A stretch of DNA of 64,000 bases, from the NCBI GenBank assembly GCA_021324655.1, contig JAJPIP010000035.1, positions 1 through 64,000 of the forward strand, given 5' to 3'. This document shows, piece after piece, positions 1 through 6,425 of this stretch. Numbering within the stretch: the first letter of the stretch is position 1; every line of letters begins with the position of its first letter. The notes under the pieces are model-generated. The model saw only the letters and a program-made list of their open reading frames with translations, searched no databases and was not told where the DNA came from. The stretch is from Pseudomonadota bacterium. Lineage in GTDB: Bacteria > Chloroflexota > UBA5177. The translations under genes were made by a program, and so were the position numbers.

Positions 1-468
1 GGCTCGCATGCCGTCCAGGTGCTCCACCGTGACCTCCTGGCGCAGACCTGCAACATGGCGTATCGCCGTGATGCGCTGGAGAAAGCCGGGGGGGTGGATC
101 CGGCCTTTCAGCGCTGGTTTGAAGACACCGCGCTGGCGGCGCGCGTGCTGCGGCAGGGTGAGATCGTCTTCGCGCCGGAGGCGGTCGTGGTCCACCAGGC
201 AAGGGAGCGTCGCCCGCTGACGAGAGAAGACTGGCGCCTGCTGGTCGCCGACGAGCGGCGGCTGGCACGCCTCTACCCGGCCTTCTACCGGCGGGTCCGG
301 GGACCGGCCGTGCTGCCGGTGATCATGGCGCGTTGGTTGGTGGGGGCTCCCATCAAGTCGCTGCTCTCCGCCCTGCGAGACGGCGCCTCCCTTTCCGACC
401 TGGCCCGGCTGGCGCACTTGCTCATCAGCGAGCGTCGCGACCTCCTGGCGGAGCTGTTGGGCCGGTAG
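1..468 (+). CDS. Glycosyltransferase family 2, C-terminal part (5' end outside window)
   Basis: The frame is open from the first base to the TAG at 466-468, so the N-terminus lies off the left edge; the ORF-track start at 19 is only an internal GTG. The visible 155 residues read HRDLLAQTCNMAYRRDALEKAGG.DPAFQRWFEDTALAARVLRQG, which is the acceptor-side segment of GT-A (family 2) glycosyltransferases, in which a conserved acidic pair (here FEDTALAARV) follows the 'xGGFDP' loop. The catalytic DXD region is not in view. It probably transfers a sugar to a surface polysaccharide or glycolipid; donor and acceptor cannot be told. It is followed by a convergent minus-strand operon. Confidence 0.8.
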   Translation, partial: GSHAVQVLHRDLLAQTCNMAYRRDALEKAGGVDPAFQRWFEDTALAARVLRQGEIVFAPEAVVVHQARERRPLTREDWRLLVADERRLARLYPAFYRRVRGPAVLPVIMARWLVGAPIKSLLSALRDGASLSDLARLAHLLISERRDLLAELLGR

Positions 469-524
469 CAGACCACGGAATCGTCGGGCGGGGCTCCCAT
501 CACGATCCGGCGGGTCAGGGCAAC

Positions 525-551
525 AAAAAAGGGGCGCCGTCGAGGCGCCCC
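525..551 (-). terminator. Rho-independent terminator of the small-membrane-protein operon
   Basis: An 8-bp perfect stem GGGGCGCC/GGCGCCCC (531-538 with 544-551) with a 5-nt loop is followed, on the minus strand, by six U residues (the AAAAAA at 525-530). It lies 18 bp past the stop of the last small membrane gene, and could also stop plus-strand transcripts less efficiently. Confidence 0.85.
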
Positions 552-569
552 TTCTGCTCTGTCTCCCGG

Positions 570-731
570 TTAGCCGAGATAGCCGCCGGTGAGGAAGGCG
601 ATCACTGCCAGGATGACGGCGATCACCAGAATGATCCAGATGATGCTGAGGGCCAGGTGGAAAATGCCACCGAGGCCGAGCAGCCAGGCAATGATCAGGA
701 TCACCACGAGAACCCAGAGTAGATTAGCCAT
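570..731 (-). CDS. Small two-helix membrane protein, lmo0937/DUF5670-like
   Basis: Too short for the ORF track. ATG at 731 is preceded by a consensus AGGAGG (740-745) at 8-nt spacing, which overlaps the stop codon of the upstream gene. The 53-residue product begins MANLLWVLVVILIIAWLLGLGG and ends FLTGGYLG. It has two hydrophobic segments separated by GLGGIFHLA, the pattern of the widespread lmo0937/DUF5670 family of tiny membrane proteins of unknown function, often stress-induced. It is the last gene of a run of co-directional small membrane genes and is directly followed by a strong terminator. The family assignment rests on pattern only. Confidence 0.8.
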   Translation of the reverse strand: MANLLWVLVVILIIAWLLGLGGIFHLALSIIWIILVIAVILAVIAFLTGGYLG

Positions 732-743
732 TGCGAAATCCTC

Positions 744-1004
744 CTAGAAAATCCCTGTGTAGACGTGAAGCAACCAGAGTGCGACGACAAGCAGGACGAG
801 CACGACGACGGACCACACGATGGTCTGGATCAGCTGACTGGCGGCAAAAGCGTTGCCGACCGGATCGGAGTGCTGGACTACCGTGCGGCTGACGGGACGC
901 CGTTCCACCACGGTGTTTGGCGTCGTGTCCACAACCTCAGTGGCCGGAGTTTCCTGAACCACCTCAGTATCCGGGGTCGTTCGAGTGACATACTCTTCAG
1001 GCAT
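744..1004 (-). CDS. Small C-tail-anchored membrane protein
   Basis: An 86-residue protein with ATG at 1004 and a purine-rich AAGGGAA upstream. The first 55 residues are hydrophilic and Thr/Val/Glu-rich (TPDTEVVQETPATEVVDTTPN). A single C-terminal transmembrane helix, QLIQTIVWSVVVLVLLVVALWLLHVYTGIF, ends the protein. That helix is nearly identical to the one in the gene at 1163-1318 (TLIQTIVWSVVVLVLLAVALWLLHVYLHIF), so these are paralogs differing in the cytoplasmic or exposed part. Stop TAG overlaps the Shine-Dalgarno of the next gene. Function unknown. Confidence 0.8.
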   Translation of the reverse strand: MPEEYVTRTTPDTEVVQETPATEVVDTTPNTVVERRPVSRTVVQHSDPVGNAFAASQLIQTIVWSVVVLVLLVVALWLLHVYTGIF

Positions 1005-1019
1005 AATTCCCTTCCCTTT

Positions 1020-1148
1020 CTAGAAGATGTGCAGCACACCGTGGAGGATCACCACCACGGCAATGACGACGATCAGGAGACCGATGAGGAAGGTGAGCAG
1101 CATCGTTGTGCTCGAGCCACCTCCGCTCGTCTCTTCCACAACGGGCAT
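1020..1148 (-). CDS. Tiny single-helix membrane protein (42 aa)
   Basis: Not in the ORF track. ATG at 1148 has GAGGAGTTG upstream on the minus strand, a good ribosome binding site. The product starts MPVVEETSGGGSSTTM, followed by one transmembrane helix (LLTFLIGLLIVVIAVVVILHGVLHIF). The C-terminal ...LHIF matches the endings of its two neighbours, suggesting a shared anchor or partner. Sits between two paralogous tail-anchored genes with 14-15 bp gaps, so it is almost surely co-transcribed. Function unknown. Confidence 0.75.
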   Translation of the reverse strand: MPVVEETSGGGSSTTMLLTFLIGLLIVVIAVVVILHGVLHIF

Positions 1149-1162
1149 GGAACAACTCCTCT

Positions 1163-1318
1163 TTAGAAGATGTGGAGATACACGTGCAGTAACCAGAGCG
1201 CGACCGCCAGGAGGACCAGCACGACGACCGACCAGACGATCGTCTGGATAAGGGTTGCTGCCCCCGCTGCCGAACTACCCGCGTCGCTGTCAGTCCGAAC
1301 TATGCGCTCTTCCGGCAT
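1163..1318 (-). CDS. Tiny C-tail-anchored membrane protein (51 aa), paralog of 744-1004
   Basis: Not in the ORF track. ATG at 1318 with AAGGAGC about 8 nt upstream. The product starts MPEERIVRTDSDAGSSAAGAA and ends in a single membrane helix, IQTIVWSVVVLVLLAVALWLLHVYLHIF, almost identical to that of the 86-residue neighbour. The start overlaps the 3' end of the ribbon-helix-helix gene by 29 bp, implying translational coupling. The conserved helix with a variable soluble head suggests gene duplication inside the operon. Function unknown. Confidence 0.78.
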   Translation of the reverse strand: MPEERIVRTDSDAGSSAAGAATLIQTIVWSVVVLVLLAVALWLLHVYLHIF

Positions 1319-1508
1319 GTTGCCTGCTCCTTTCCGGATCGCGTGAAACCTCTTCGATCTCCAACATCCCCGGCTCGATCCGGAAACCCGAGAGATGCGT
1401 TTGTAGTGCCTCGATGATGATGTCGTTCATGCTGCGATCGTCCAGGGCGGCTTTGACCCGCAGTGTCCGATGCAGTCCGTCCGGTAACTCGACCGTTGTC
1501 TTTGCCAC
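1290..1508 (-). CDS. Ribbon-helix-helix (CopG/Arc-type) DNA-binding protein
   Basis: The ORF track starts at a TTG (1520), but GGAGGAAC stands directly before a GTG at 1508, which gives MAKTTVELPDGLHRTLRVKAALDDRSMNDIIIEALQTHLSG, 72 residues. The N-terminal beta-strand (TTVELPD), a first helix (LHRTLRVKAAL) and a second helix starting SMNDIIIEALQ match the RHH fold of CopG/Arc repressors and antitoxins. The 30-residue tail is acidic and Arg-rich. It is the first gene of the small-membrane-protein operon and could repress it; no conventional toxin gene is adjacent. Fold assignment is good, role inferred. Confidence 0.7.
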   Translation of the reverse strand: MAKTTVELPDGLHRTLRVKAALDDRSMNDIIIEALQTHLSGFRIEPGMLEIEEVSRDPERSRQHAGRAHSSD

Positions 1509-1682
1509 CGGTTCCTCCAATAGCTGTCATTCCGTCTTTCCGTTTTCATGTATGGCAAGTAGCGTGCCACGTCCCATGACGATGGGTTTATGTGTGAAGA
1601 ATGGACACGACCCCCTACCGATGCCGCATGAGGGGATCCCGCCCGGACACAGATGTCGTGAGGCTGCCGGATTCGGCTCGTC

Positions 1683-1688
1683 TAGCAT
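1683..1688 (+). promoter_or_regulatory. Putative -10 box (TAGCAT) of a leaderless gene
   Basis: TAGCAT ends 5 nt before a GTG (1694). The same hexamer precedes the NUDIX gene at 27470. No convincing -35 seen. Confidence 0.4.
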
Positions 1689-1693
1689 GGGGA

Positions 1694-1864
1694 GTGACGG
1701 ACCAACCCTCTGCCCAGGACATCGAGCGCCGCGTCTTCGAGATGCGCGGGAAGGGTGCGCCCTGGGTCGAGATTCAGCGTGATCTGGGACTAACGCGCCA
1801 GCAGGCGCGGTACGCCTACCAGCGCGCCCTTCGAGCGGAACGTCGCAAAGCCAAACGCAGCTGA
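1694..1864 (+). CDS. Small helix-turn-helix-like basic protein
   Basis: The track gives an ATG at 1601, but the leaderless pattern (TAGCAT then GTG at 1694) and the start of protein-like sequence favour GTG 1694, giving 56 residues. The sequence DIERRVFEMRGKGAPWVEIQRDLGLTRQQARYAYQRALRAERRKAKRS contains a probable helix-turn-helix (WVEIQRDLGLTRQQARYAYQRA) and a basic tail, so DNA binding is likely. It is divergent from the RHH-led operon, about 185 bp away. No family was recognised. Confidence 0.55.
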   Translation: MTDQPSAQDIERRVFEMRGKGAPWVEIQRDLGLTRQQARYAYQRALRAERRKAKRS

Positions 1865-1869
1865 TTTCC

Positions 1870-1896
1870 GCCTGCCAGGCCCACCTCAAGGCAGGC
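1870..1896 (+). terminator. Weak hairpin after the HTH-like gene
   Basis: GCCTGCC (1870-1876) pairs with GGCAGGC (1890-1896) across a 13-nt loop, 6 bp past the stop. No U-tract follows, so termination is uncertain. Confidence 0.3.
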
Positions 1897-1944
1897 CCAT
1901 GGTCCTCGACCCGGCATGTCCTGCCGATATCGTCGTGAAATTTA

Positions 1945-1957
1945 GGAATTTAATTCC
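1945..1957. promoter_or_regulatory. AT-rich perfect palindrome upstream of zinc-ribbon gene
   Basis: GGAATTTAATTCC is a perfect 13-nt palindrome in an AT-rich patch (AAATTTAGGAATTTAATTCC) that stands out in GC-rich surroundings, followed by a GCTAAC direct repeat. It lies 88 bp before the GTG at 2045 and may be promoter/operator DNA. Confidence 0.3.
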
Positions 1958-2044
1958 CAGCTAACAGCGGGCTAACTCCTCCCTAATGACCCGGCGGTAT
2001 GGTGCCTATGACGACCAAACACCGGCGATTCAAGGGAGGCTATC

Positions 2045-2227
2045 GTGGCGCAACCGGTCTGCAAGAAGTGTGGCGGCAAACTCGTGTACGAATCGTATCC
2101 GCTGGAAGAGATGCTCGTGATGAAGTGCTTCATGTGCGGGAAGATCGACTCGTACCGAGAGCTGTCCCGGCAGGAGTCTCGCACCCTCTTCCGCAGGGTT
2201 GATCAGCCCGTCCGTCTCGCCTCCTAA
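2045..2227 (+). CDS. Small zinc-ribbon protein (two CxxC)
   Basis: GTG at 2045 has GGGAGG about 5 nt upstream, a clear ribosome binding site. The 60-residue product MAQPVCKKCGGKLVYESYPLEEMLVMKCFMCGKIDSYREL has two CxxC knuckles (C6KKC9 and C28FMC31) spaced as in a rubredoxin-like zinc ribbon. The tail is basic (RTLFRRVDQPVRLAS). Such small proteins bind zinc and often nucleic acids or act as regulators in Chloroflexi and Firmicutes; no specific function can be given. Followed by a strong hairpin. Confidence 0.7.
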   Translation: MAQPVCKKCGGKLVYESYPLEEMLVMKCFMCGKIDSYRELSRQESRTLFRRVDQPVRLAS

Positions 2228-2244
2228 TCGGATCTAACACCTAT

Positions 2245-2269
2245 CGAGCCGGCTCTTGGAGCCGGCTCG
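2245..2269 (+). terminator. Strong hairpin terminator, possibly bidirectional
   Basis: An 11-bp perfect stem CGAGCCGGCTC/GAGCCGGCTCG with a TTG loop (2245-2255 with 2259-2269), then TTCCGTTT. It lies between the convergent zinc-ribbon and DUF1643 genes. Confidence 0.75.
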
Positions 2270-2275
2270 TTCCGT

Positions 2276-2749
2276 TTAACCGCCCGGCGGTCCGCTCCAC
2301 GGCTGCGGCTGGGTCTGGACAGGCAGATACAGAGGGTGCCGTGGCTGCCCCACTGCGGTGAGGCCCAGACAGAAGGCGCCACGGAATAATCGGCCGGCGT
2401 CCGCGGCTCGTCCCCGCAGTGAGCCGTGATTGCCCCAGGCGACGACCAGGAGATCGGAGCGGATGGATGCGGCCAGGTAGCGATCGTTCTCCGGCCCGAC
2501 CGGGTCGTCCGCTCGAGCCAGCACCGACGGTTCCGCCGTCCGGTAGGCGAAGAGATTGAGCACGCGCAGCCGCCCGAAGCCCCAGGCACGGGCGAAGGCG
2601 ATGCAGCGCCGGATGGTGGGGTCGTCGCGCTCGGCGTCGGCCGCGCTGGGATTGAGCATGACCATCGTGACCTCGGGGCCCTCATCCCAGGTCCGCGTCA
2701 GCGCATAGCGATACGTACCGGATGGATCGAAGATCGCCCCGCGTTTCAT
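2276..2749 (-). CDS. DUF1643 family protein
   Basis: The track start at 2824 runs into the divergent SIS gene; the ATG at 2749 gives 157 residues beginning MKRGAIFDPSGTYRYALTRTWDEGPEVTMVMLNPSAADAERDDPTIRRC, the signature of DUF1643 (opening FDPSGxYRYxLxRxW and the TMVMLNPSxADAxxDDPTIRR block). Later conserved pieces NLFAYR and NDRYL...VVAWGNHG are present, so the protein is complete. The molecular function of this family is unknown. Its start is only 15 bp from the divergent SIS gene start, so the promoters must overlap. Confidence 0.88.
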   Translation of the reverse strand: MKRGAIFDPSGTYRYALTRTWDEGPEVTMVMLNPSAADAERDDPTIRRCIAFARAWGFGRLRVLNLFAYRTAEPSVLARADDPVGPENDRYLAASIRSDLLVVAWGNHGSLRGRAADAGRLFRGAFCLGLTAVGQPRHPLYLPVQTQPQPWSGPPGG

Positions 2750-2752
2750 CCC

Positions 2753-2758
2753 TACAAT
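2753..2758 (+). promoter_or_regulatory. -10 box (TACAAT) of leaderless SIS-domain gene
   Basis: TACAAT lies 6 nt before the ATG at 2765, so transcription should begin at or next to the start codon. Identical hexamers stand before the genes at 15377, 34137 and 44847. Confidence 0.6.
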
Positions 2759-2764
2759 GGTGCC

Positions 2765-3856
2765 ATGCCGCCGGAGCGCCGCGACCGCCATCCCTATCTG
2801 ATGTATGAGGAGATCCATCTCCAACCGGAGACCGTCGCCCGCTCGCTGCAGATCGTCGCGGAGAGCGGTGCCGACACCATTCGCGTCCTATCCCGCGCCC
2901 GGCGCGTCCTCCTCACCGGCGCCGGGACCTCCTTCAACGCCGCTATGGTCGGGGCGCAGGCTCTGCGCCGCTTCACCCGCGGCCGCGTGGAGGCACAGGC
3001 CATCGAGGCGTACGAGCTCGTCACCTACTTTCCGGCTCTCCGCCCCGACGATGTGGTGGTGGCGCTGACGCACTCGGGCGAGACACACATGACCTTGCGC
3101 GCCCTGGAACGAGCCCGCCGTGCCGGCGCTGAGAGCGTCGTCATCACCGGCTTCCCGGGCAAGGAGGCATCCTCCCTGGCCGCTCTCACCCTCCCCACCG
3201 GTCACGCCGAAGAGCGCTCCTGGGCGCACACCGCCGGCTACACCGCCGCCCTGACTACCCTCATCGCCCTCGCCAACGCCCTCGCCGATCCCGCCGAGCA
3301 CCTGGATCTTTCCCCGCTGCCCGAGGTCGTGCGTGACACTCTCGGCCTGGAGGACCTGGCGCACCGACTGGCGGCGCAGATCGCCCTCTATCTCCACGAG
3401 AACGCTCGTGCCGATCTCTGGCTGACCGGCGCCGGGCCCAACGAGGCTACAGCCGGCGAGGGCAAGCTGAAGCTGCTGGAAACGACCTATCTGCCGGCCG
3501 CTGCCTTCGAGCTGGAGGAGATGCTGCACGGGCCGCTGGCCGCCGCCTCGCCCGCGACCCTGCTCATCGTGCTGGCGCCGACCGGCCCCTCCATCCGCCG
3601 CGCGACCGACCTGGTCCATGCTGCCGAGGCCATCGGGATCGCCCCCCATGTCGTGACGGGAGAGGACAGCGAGACCCTCTTCCCCGGCGCCCATCGCCTC
3701 CTCATGCCGGAAATCCCCGAGATCCTGACGCCGATCCCCTACGTGATTCCCCTGCAGCTGTTTGCTTACTTCCTCTCCGTCGCCCTCGGCCGCAACCCCG
3801 ATCTCCTGCGGAGAGAGGAAGACTCCTACCGACTGGCCCGCGAGCGCTACGCGTAA
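2765..3856 (+). CDS. SIS-domain (sugar isomerase-like) protein
   Basis: The track ORF (from 2426) is N-terminally over-extended through the antisense DUF1643 gene. The ATG at 2765 follows a TACAAT box by 6 nt and gives 363 residues. Two SIS domains are visible: the first with VLLTGAGTSFNAAMVGAQALRRF and later THSGETHMTLRALERARRAGAESVVITG; the second with LTGAGPNEATAGEGKLKLLETTYLPAAAFELEEMLHGPLA, as in the isomerase half of GlmS and in AgaS-type aldose-ketose isomerases. No glutaminase domain is attached. It probably isomerises or deaminates an amino-sugar phosphate; the substrate is not deducible. Confidence 0.85.
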   Translation: MPPERRDRHPYLMYEEIHLQPETVARSLQIVAESGADTIRVLSRARRVLLTGAGTSFNAAMVGAQALRRFTRGRVEAQAIEAYELVTYFPALRPDDVVVALTHSGETHMTLRALERARRAGAESVVITGFPGKEASSLAALTLPTGHAEERSWAHTAGYTAALTTLIALANALADPAEHLDLSPLPEVVRDTLGLEDLAHRLAAQIALYLHENARADLWLTGAGPNEATAGEGKLKLLETTYLPAAAFELEEMLHGPLAAASPATLLIVLAPTGPSIRRATDLVHAAEAIGIAPHVVTGEDSETLFPGAHRLLMPEIPEILTPIPYVIPLQLFAYFLSVALGRNPDLLRREEDSYRLARERYA

Positions 3857-3934
3857 CGGCAACCGGATCCGCTTATCGTCGGGGCGAATCCGCTCCACTC
3901 GGCAGCGGCCATCCCTGTGCCGCGCTATCGAGAA

Positions 3935-5767
3935 TCAGGCAGTTCGGCCGGCGATATTCTGTGCGACGAGATCGGAGGTTCTGGCCGCGGTGCGCGGAAT
4001 TGTTGCCACGATCCGCGTCCCGCTCTGCGGTGCCGTCGTAATTTCGAGCGCCCCGCCCAGTAAGCCGGCGCGCTCGCGCATGCCGTACAGGCCGAGGCGT
4101 CCCTGGCGGCTGGGCGCGGGGACATTGACCGGGTTGAATCCCGCACCGTCGTCTTCGACGACGAGTTGGGCCGCCGAGCCGGAAACGGACAGCGAGAGAT
4201 GGACCTCCGAGGCGTGCGCGTGCTTCCCGCAGTTGGTGAGCGCCTCCTGGGCAATGCGGAAGAGCGCGACTTCCTCCTCGGGCGACAGCATGCCGTCGAG
4301 ATCCGGCGCGGCCACGTCGACGTGACCGCCGTAGCTCAGCTCGTACTCGCCGGCGAGCCACTGGAGAGCCGCGGCGAGGCCGACGTCGTCCAGGATCGAG
4401 GGGCGAAGGTTGTGGGAGAGGGCACGCGTCCCATCCAGCACGCGGCGGGCGAGCATGTAGACGCGCTCGAAGCCGGATCGCAGTACCGGGTCGTCCGTCG
4501 GAATGCGCGGTTCGAGGACATCGAGGCCCGCCAGCAGGATAGAGAGGGACTGCGCGGTCTCATCGTGGAGCTCGCGGGCGATGCGCTTGCGTTCTTCTTC
4601 CTGCGCTTCCAGGACGCGCGCCGCAAGGTCGCGTGCGTGCTGCATGCGGGTCATCTCCGCGCGGCGTCGCTCGGTGACGTCGCGGGCGATCCCCTGCACG
4701 CCGACAGGCTGCCCGCCTGCGTACAGCAGTTGGGCATTGACGTCGATATTGACGCGCCGGCCGTCCTTCGTCTTGACATCGAACTCGCCGGATCCCGGCG
4801 TGCCGTGTTGGAGACTGTCGAGCACACTCTGGATACCCTGCAGCTTGTCCGGGGGCACCAGGTCCGCGATGTTCATTGTCAGGAGCTCACTGGACTCATA
4901 GCCGAGCAGGTCTGCGCCGGCGCGGTTGATGGACGTGAAGTTGCCGGTCAGATCGTGGGTGTAGACGATATCGCTGGCGTTCTCGAAGAGGGTGCGATAG
5001 CGGGCCTCACTCTCGCGGAGAGCCTCGGCAGCGCTCTCTGCCGCCGCGCGCGCCTCTTCCGCCTCACCTTTCGCCCGGAAAGCCAGGTAGACGAGCACCA
5101 TGGCGGGTGCGAGGAAGGCGACGGTCGAGAAGTTATGCGCTCCAATGAGCCCGCCGATCAAACCGAGCAAATACTGGGCGCCTTCAAGCAGGTACGACTG
5201 GCGGGCAGCCGAGACCACGATGCGGACCGGCGGTTGACCGACCAGCCGCCGAACGAGAAGGGGGAAAGTGACGATATCGCCAACCCACAACACAAGGGCC
5301 GTGAGAATCAGAAGCACGCTGTAGACCGCACCATGGCCGGGCAGATGCGCGACCGCGCACGCCGCGAGCACAACCAGGCTCCGGCGCGATGTCTGCACGA
5401 CAATGTCCGGCAGCAGGGTGCCGCGTCTTTTCTGAACGGAGATCTCGCCGACGAGTGATCCGATCACCGCGCCCGTCGCCGCGAGTGGCGGGACGAGGAG
5501 AACCGCGAGCAGGTAATAGGCCGTGCTCGAAAGATAGATCTTGCTCTTCGGACTGACCTGCAGCGGGAATTGATACGCTCCGACAACCGCCAGGACGAGC
5601 AAACCGGCGAGGAGCCAGGTTCCCCACCAACCGGCCGGAATCACCGCGAGATAGGTGCGCCACCAGCAGAGCGCAAGGGCAAACAGAGCAGCGCAGCCCG
5701 CGACGGCAGCCTCGGACGGTTGCACATGGAGTCGCATCGGATCTGCCGGCAGTTTACGGAGTGACAT
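3935..5767 (-). CDS. PAS-domain sensor histidine kinase, NarL/LuxR-partner type (HisKA_3)
   Basis: 610 residues. About residues 15-230 are hydrophobic with several membrane helices; a short coiled segment (RAKGEAEEARAAAESAAEALRE) leads to a PAS domain (about 250-370, ARYRTLFENASDIVYTHDLTGN). The HisKA_3 dimerisation domain has the phospho-acceptor in RIARELHDETAQSLS (H401), and the ATPase domain shows EALTNCGKHAHAS and VEDDGAGFN. This class phosphorylates NarL/LuxR-type response regulators; none is in the window. The start overlaps the end of the secreted-protein gene by 14 bp (ATGTCACTCCGTAA), so the two are coupled. Confidence 0.92.
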   Translation of the reverse strand: MSLRKLPADPMRLHVQPSEAAVAGCAALFALALCWWRTYLAVIPAGWWGTWLLAGLLVLAVVGAYQFPLQVSPKSKIYLSSTAYYLLAVLLVPPLAATGAVIGSLVGEISVQKRRGTLLPDIVVQTSRRSLVVLAACAVAHLPGHGAVYSVLLILTALVLWVGDIVTFPLLVRRLVGQPPVRIVVSAARQSYLLEGAQYLLGLIGGLIGAHNFSTVAFLAPAMVLVYLAFRAKGEAEEARAAAESAAEALRESEARYRTLFENASDIVYTHDLTGNFTSINRAGADLLGYESSELLTMNIADLVPPDKLQGIQSVLDSLQHGTPGSGEFDVKTKDGRRVNIDVNAQLLYAGGQPVGVQGIARDVTERRRAEMTRMQHARDLAARVLEAQEEERKRIARELHDETAQSLSILLAGLDVLEPRIPTDDPVLRSGFERVYMLARRVLDGTRALSHNLRPSILDDVGLAAALQWLAGEYELSYGGHVDVAAPDLDGMLSPEEEVALFRIAQEALTNCGKHAHASEVHLSLSVSGSAAQLVVEDDGAGFNPVNVPAPSRQGRLGLYGMRERAGLLGGALEITTAPQSGTRIVATIPRTAARTSDLVAQNIAGRTA

Positions 5768-6224
5768 CCACCACGATTTGCTGGTTGCTGTTGCCCGACA
5801 TCGAGACGAGGGTGGCGCTGTTCGCGGTCACCGCATCGACGGACGCATCAACCGGGACGGTGGTGCCGGTGCTGACCAGCGTCGCGACACGATAGGTGGT
5901 GGAGGTACCGCTGGAGACCAGACGAAAGACCTCTTTCGGACCGAGCGGGCCAGACGTGTAGGTGATGCTGTTCACGCTGATCCCGGCGGGCGCGTGGATG
6001 CTATAGGCGACCTGGCTGATGTCGCTCTCCGAGTCGTTGATCGTGGCGCTGAGATCCAGGGTCACGCCATTGGAGAGGACGACAACCGGATCGCTGTAGC
6101 AGGCGCCCAGCTCGGCGTTGGCGCGCGGGGCAAGCAGGGGGCTCCCCACCAGCGCGAATGCGAGAGCGACGGCGCCAAGCAGAAGGCGAGTCACGGGGAT
6201 TCCACGGAGCACATTACTTCCCAT
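5754..6224 (-). CDS. Secreted protein of unknown function, upstream partner of sensor kinase
   Basis: 156 residues with a clear signal peptide (positive start, LLLGAVALAFALVGSPLLAPRANA, cleavage probably after ANA). The mature part begins ELGACYSDPVVVLSNGVTLDLSATINDSESDISQVAYSIHAPAGIS and is rich in Ser/Thr/Val, with a single cysteine, a composition typical of extracytoplasmic beta proteins. AGGAAATG precedes the ATG. The gene overlaps the sensor-kinase start by 14 bp and has, upstream, an element shared with the cellulase gene. It might sense or modulate an extracellular signal for the kinase; this is inference. Confidence 0.75.
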   Translation of the reverse strand: MGSNVLRGIPVTRLLLGAVALAFALVGSPLLAPRANAELGACYSDPVVVLSNGVTLDLSATINDSESDISQVAYSIHAPAGISVNSITYTSGPLGPKEVFRLVSSGTSTTYRVATLVSTGTTVPVDASVDAVTANSATLVSMSGNSNQQIVVDVTP

Positions 6225-6333
6225 TTCCTGACCTCATGGTGTAGGTGGTCCCACCGTCATCTGCCCGGCTGCACGGAGATGCATCTGCGGCAAACCAAAG
6301 CCGGAACAAACGCTATGCCCATCCACGGGGGGC

Positions 6334-6350
6334 ATACGCCCTAAGGGTAT
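6334..6350. promoter_or_regulatory. CCCTA/TAGGG near-palindrome upstream of secreted-protein gene
   Basis: ATACGCCCTAAGGGTAT is a near-perfect 17-nt palindrome. Such two-fold CCCTA-AGGG sites fit dimeric regulators. It lies between the shared element at 6371-6403 and the gene start at 6224. Confidence 0.45.
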
Positions 6351-6370
6351 CGCCCGTCACGTCGTATTTG

Positions 6371-6403
6371 TATAGGGTCTGCACCCTATTTTTCGTCTAG
6401 GGC
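6371..6403 (-). promoter_or_regulatory. Shared regulatory element, copy 1
   Basis: TATAGGGTCTGCACCCTA then, after 6 nt, GTCTAGGGC. The same arrangement stands upstream of the cellulase gene (8108-8139) with a 5-nt spacer. The first part is an inverted repeat (TAGGGT...ACCCTA); GTCTAGGGC adds a third half-site. It lies in the intergenic region between the cellulase stop and the secreted-protein start and should serve the latter. Confidence 0.6.
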
Positions 6404-6425
6404 GTGTCCTAGAGATCTCCTTCTC

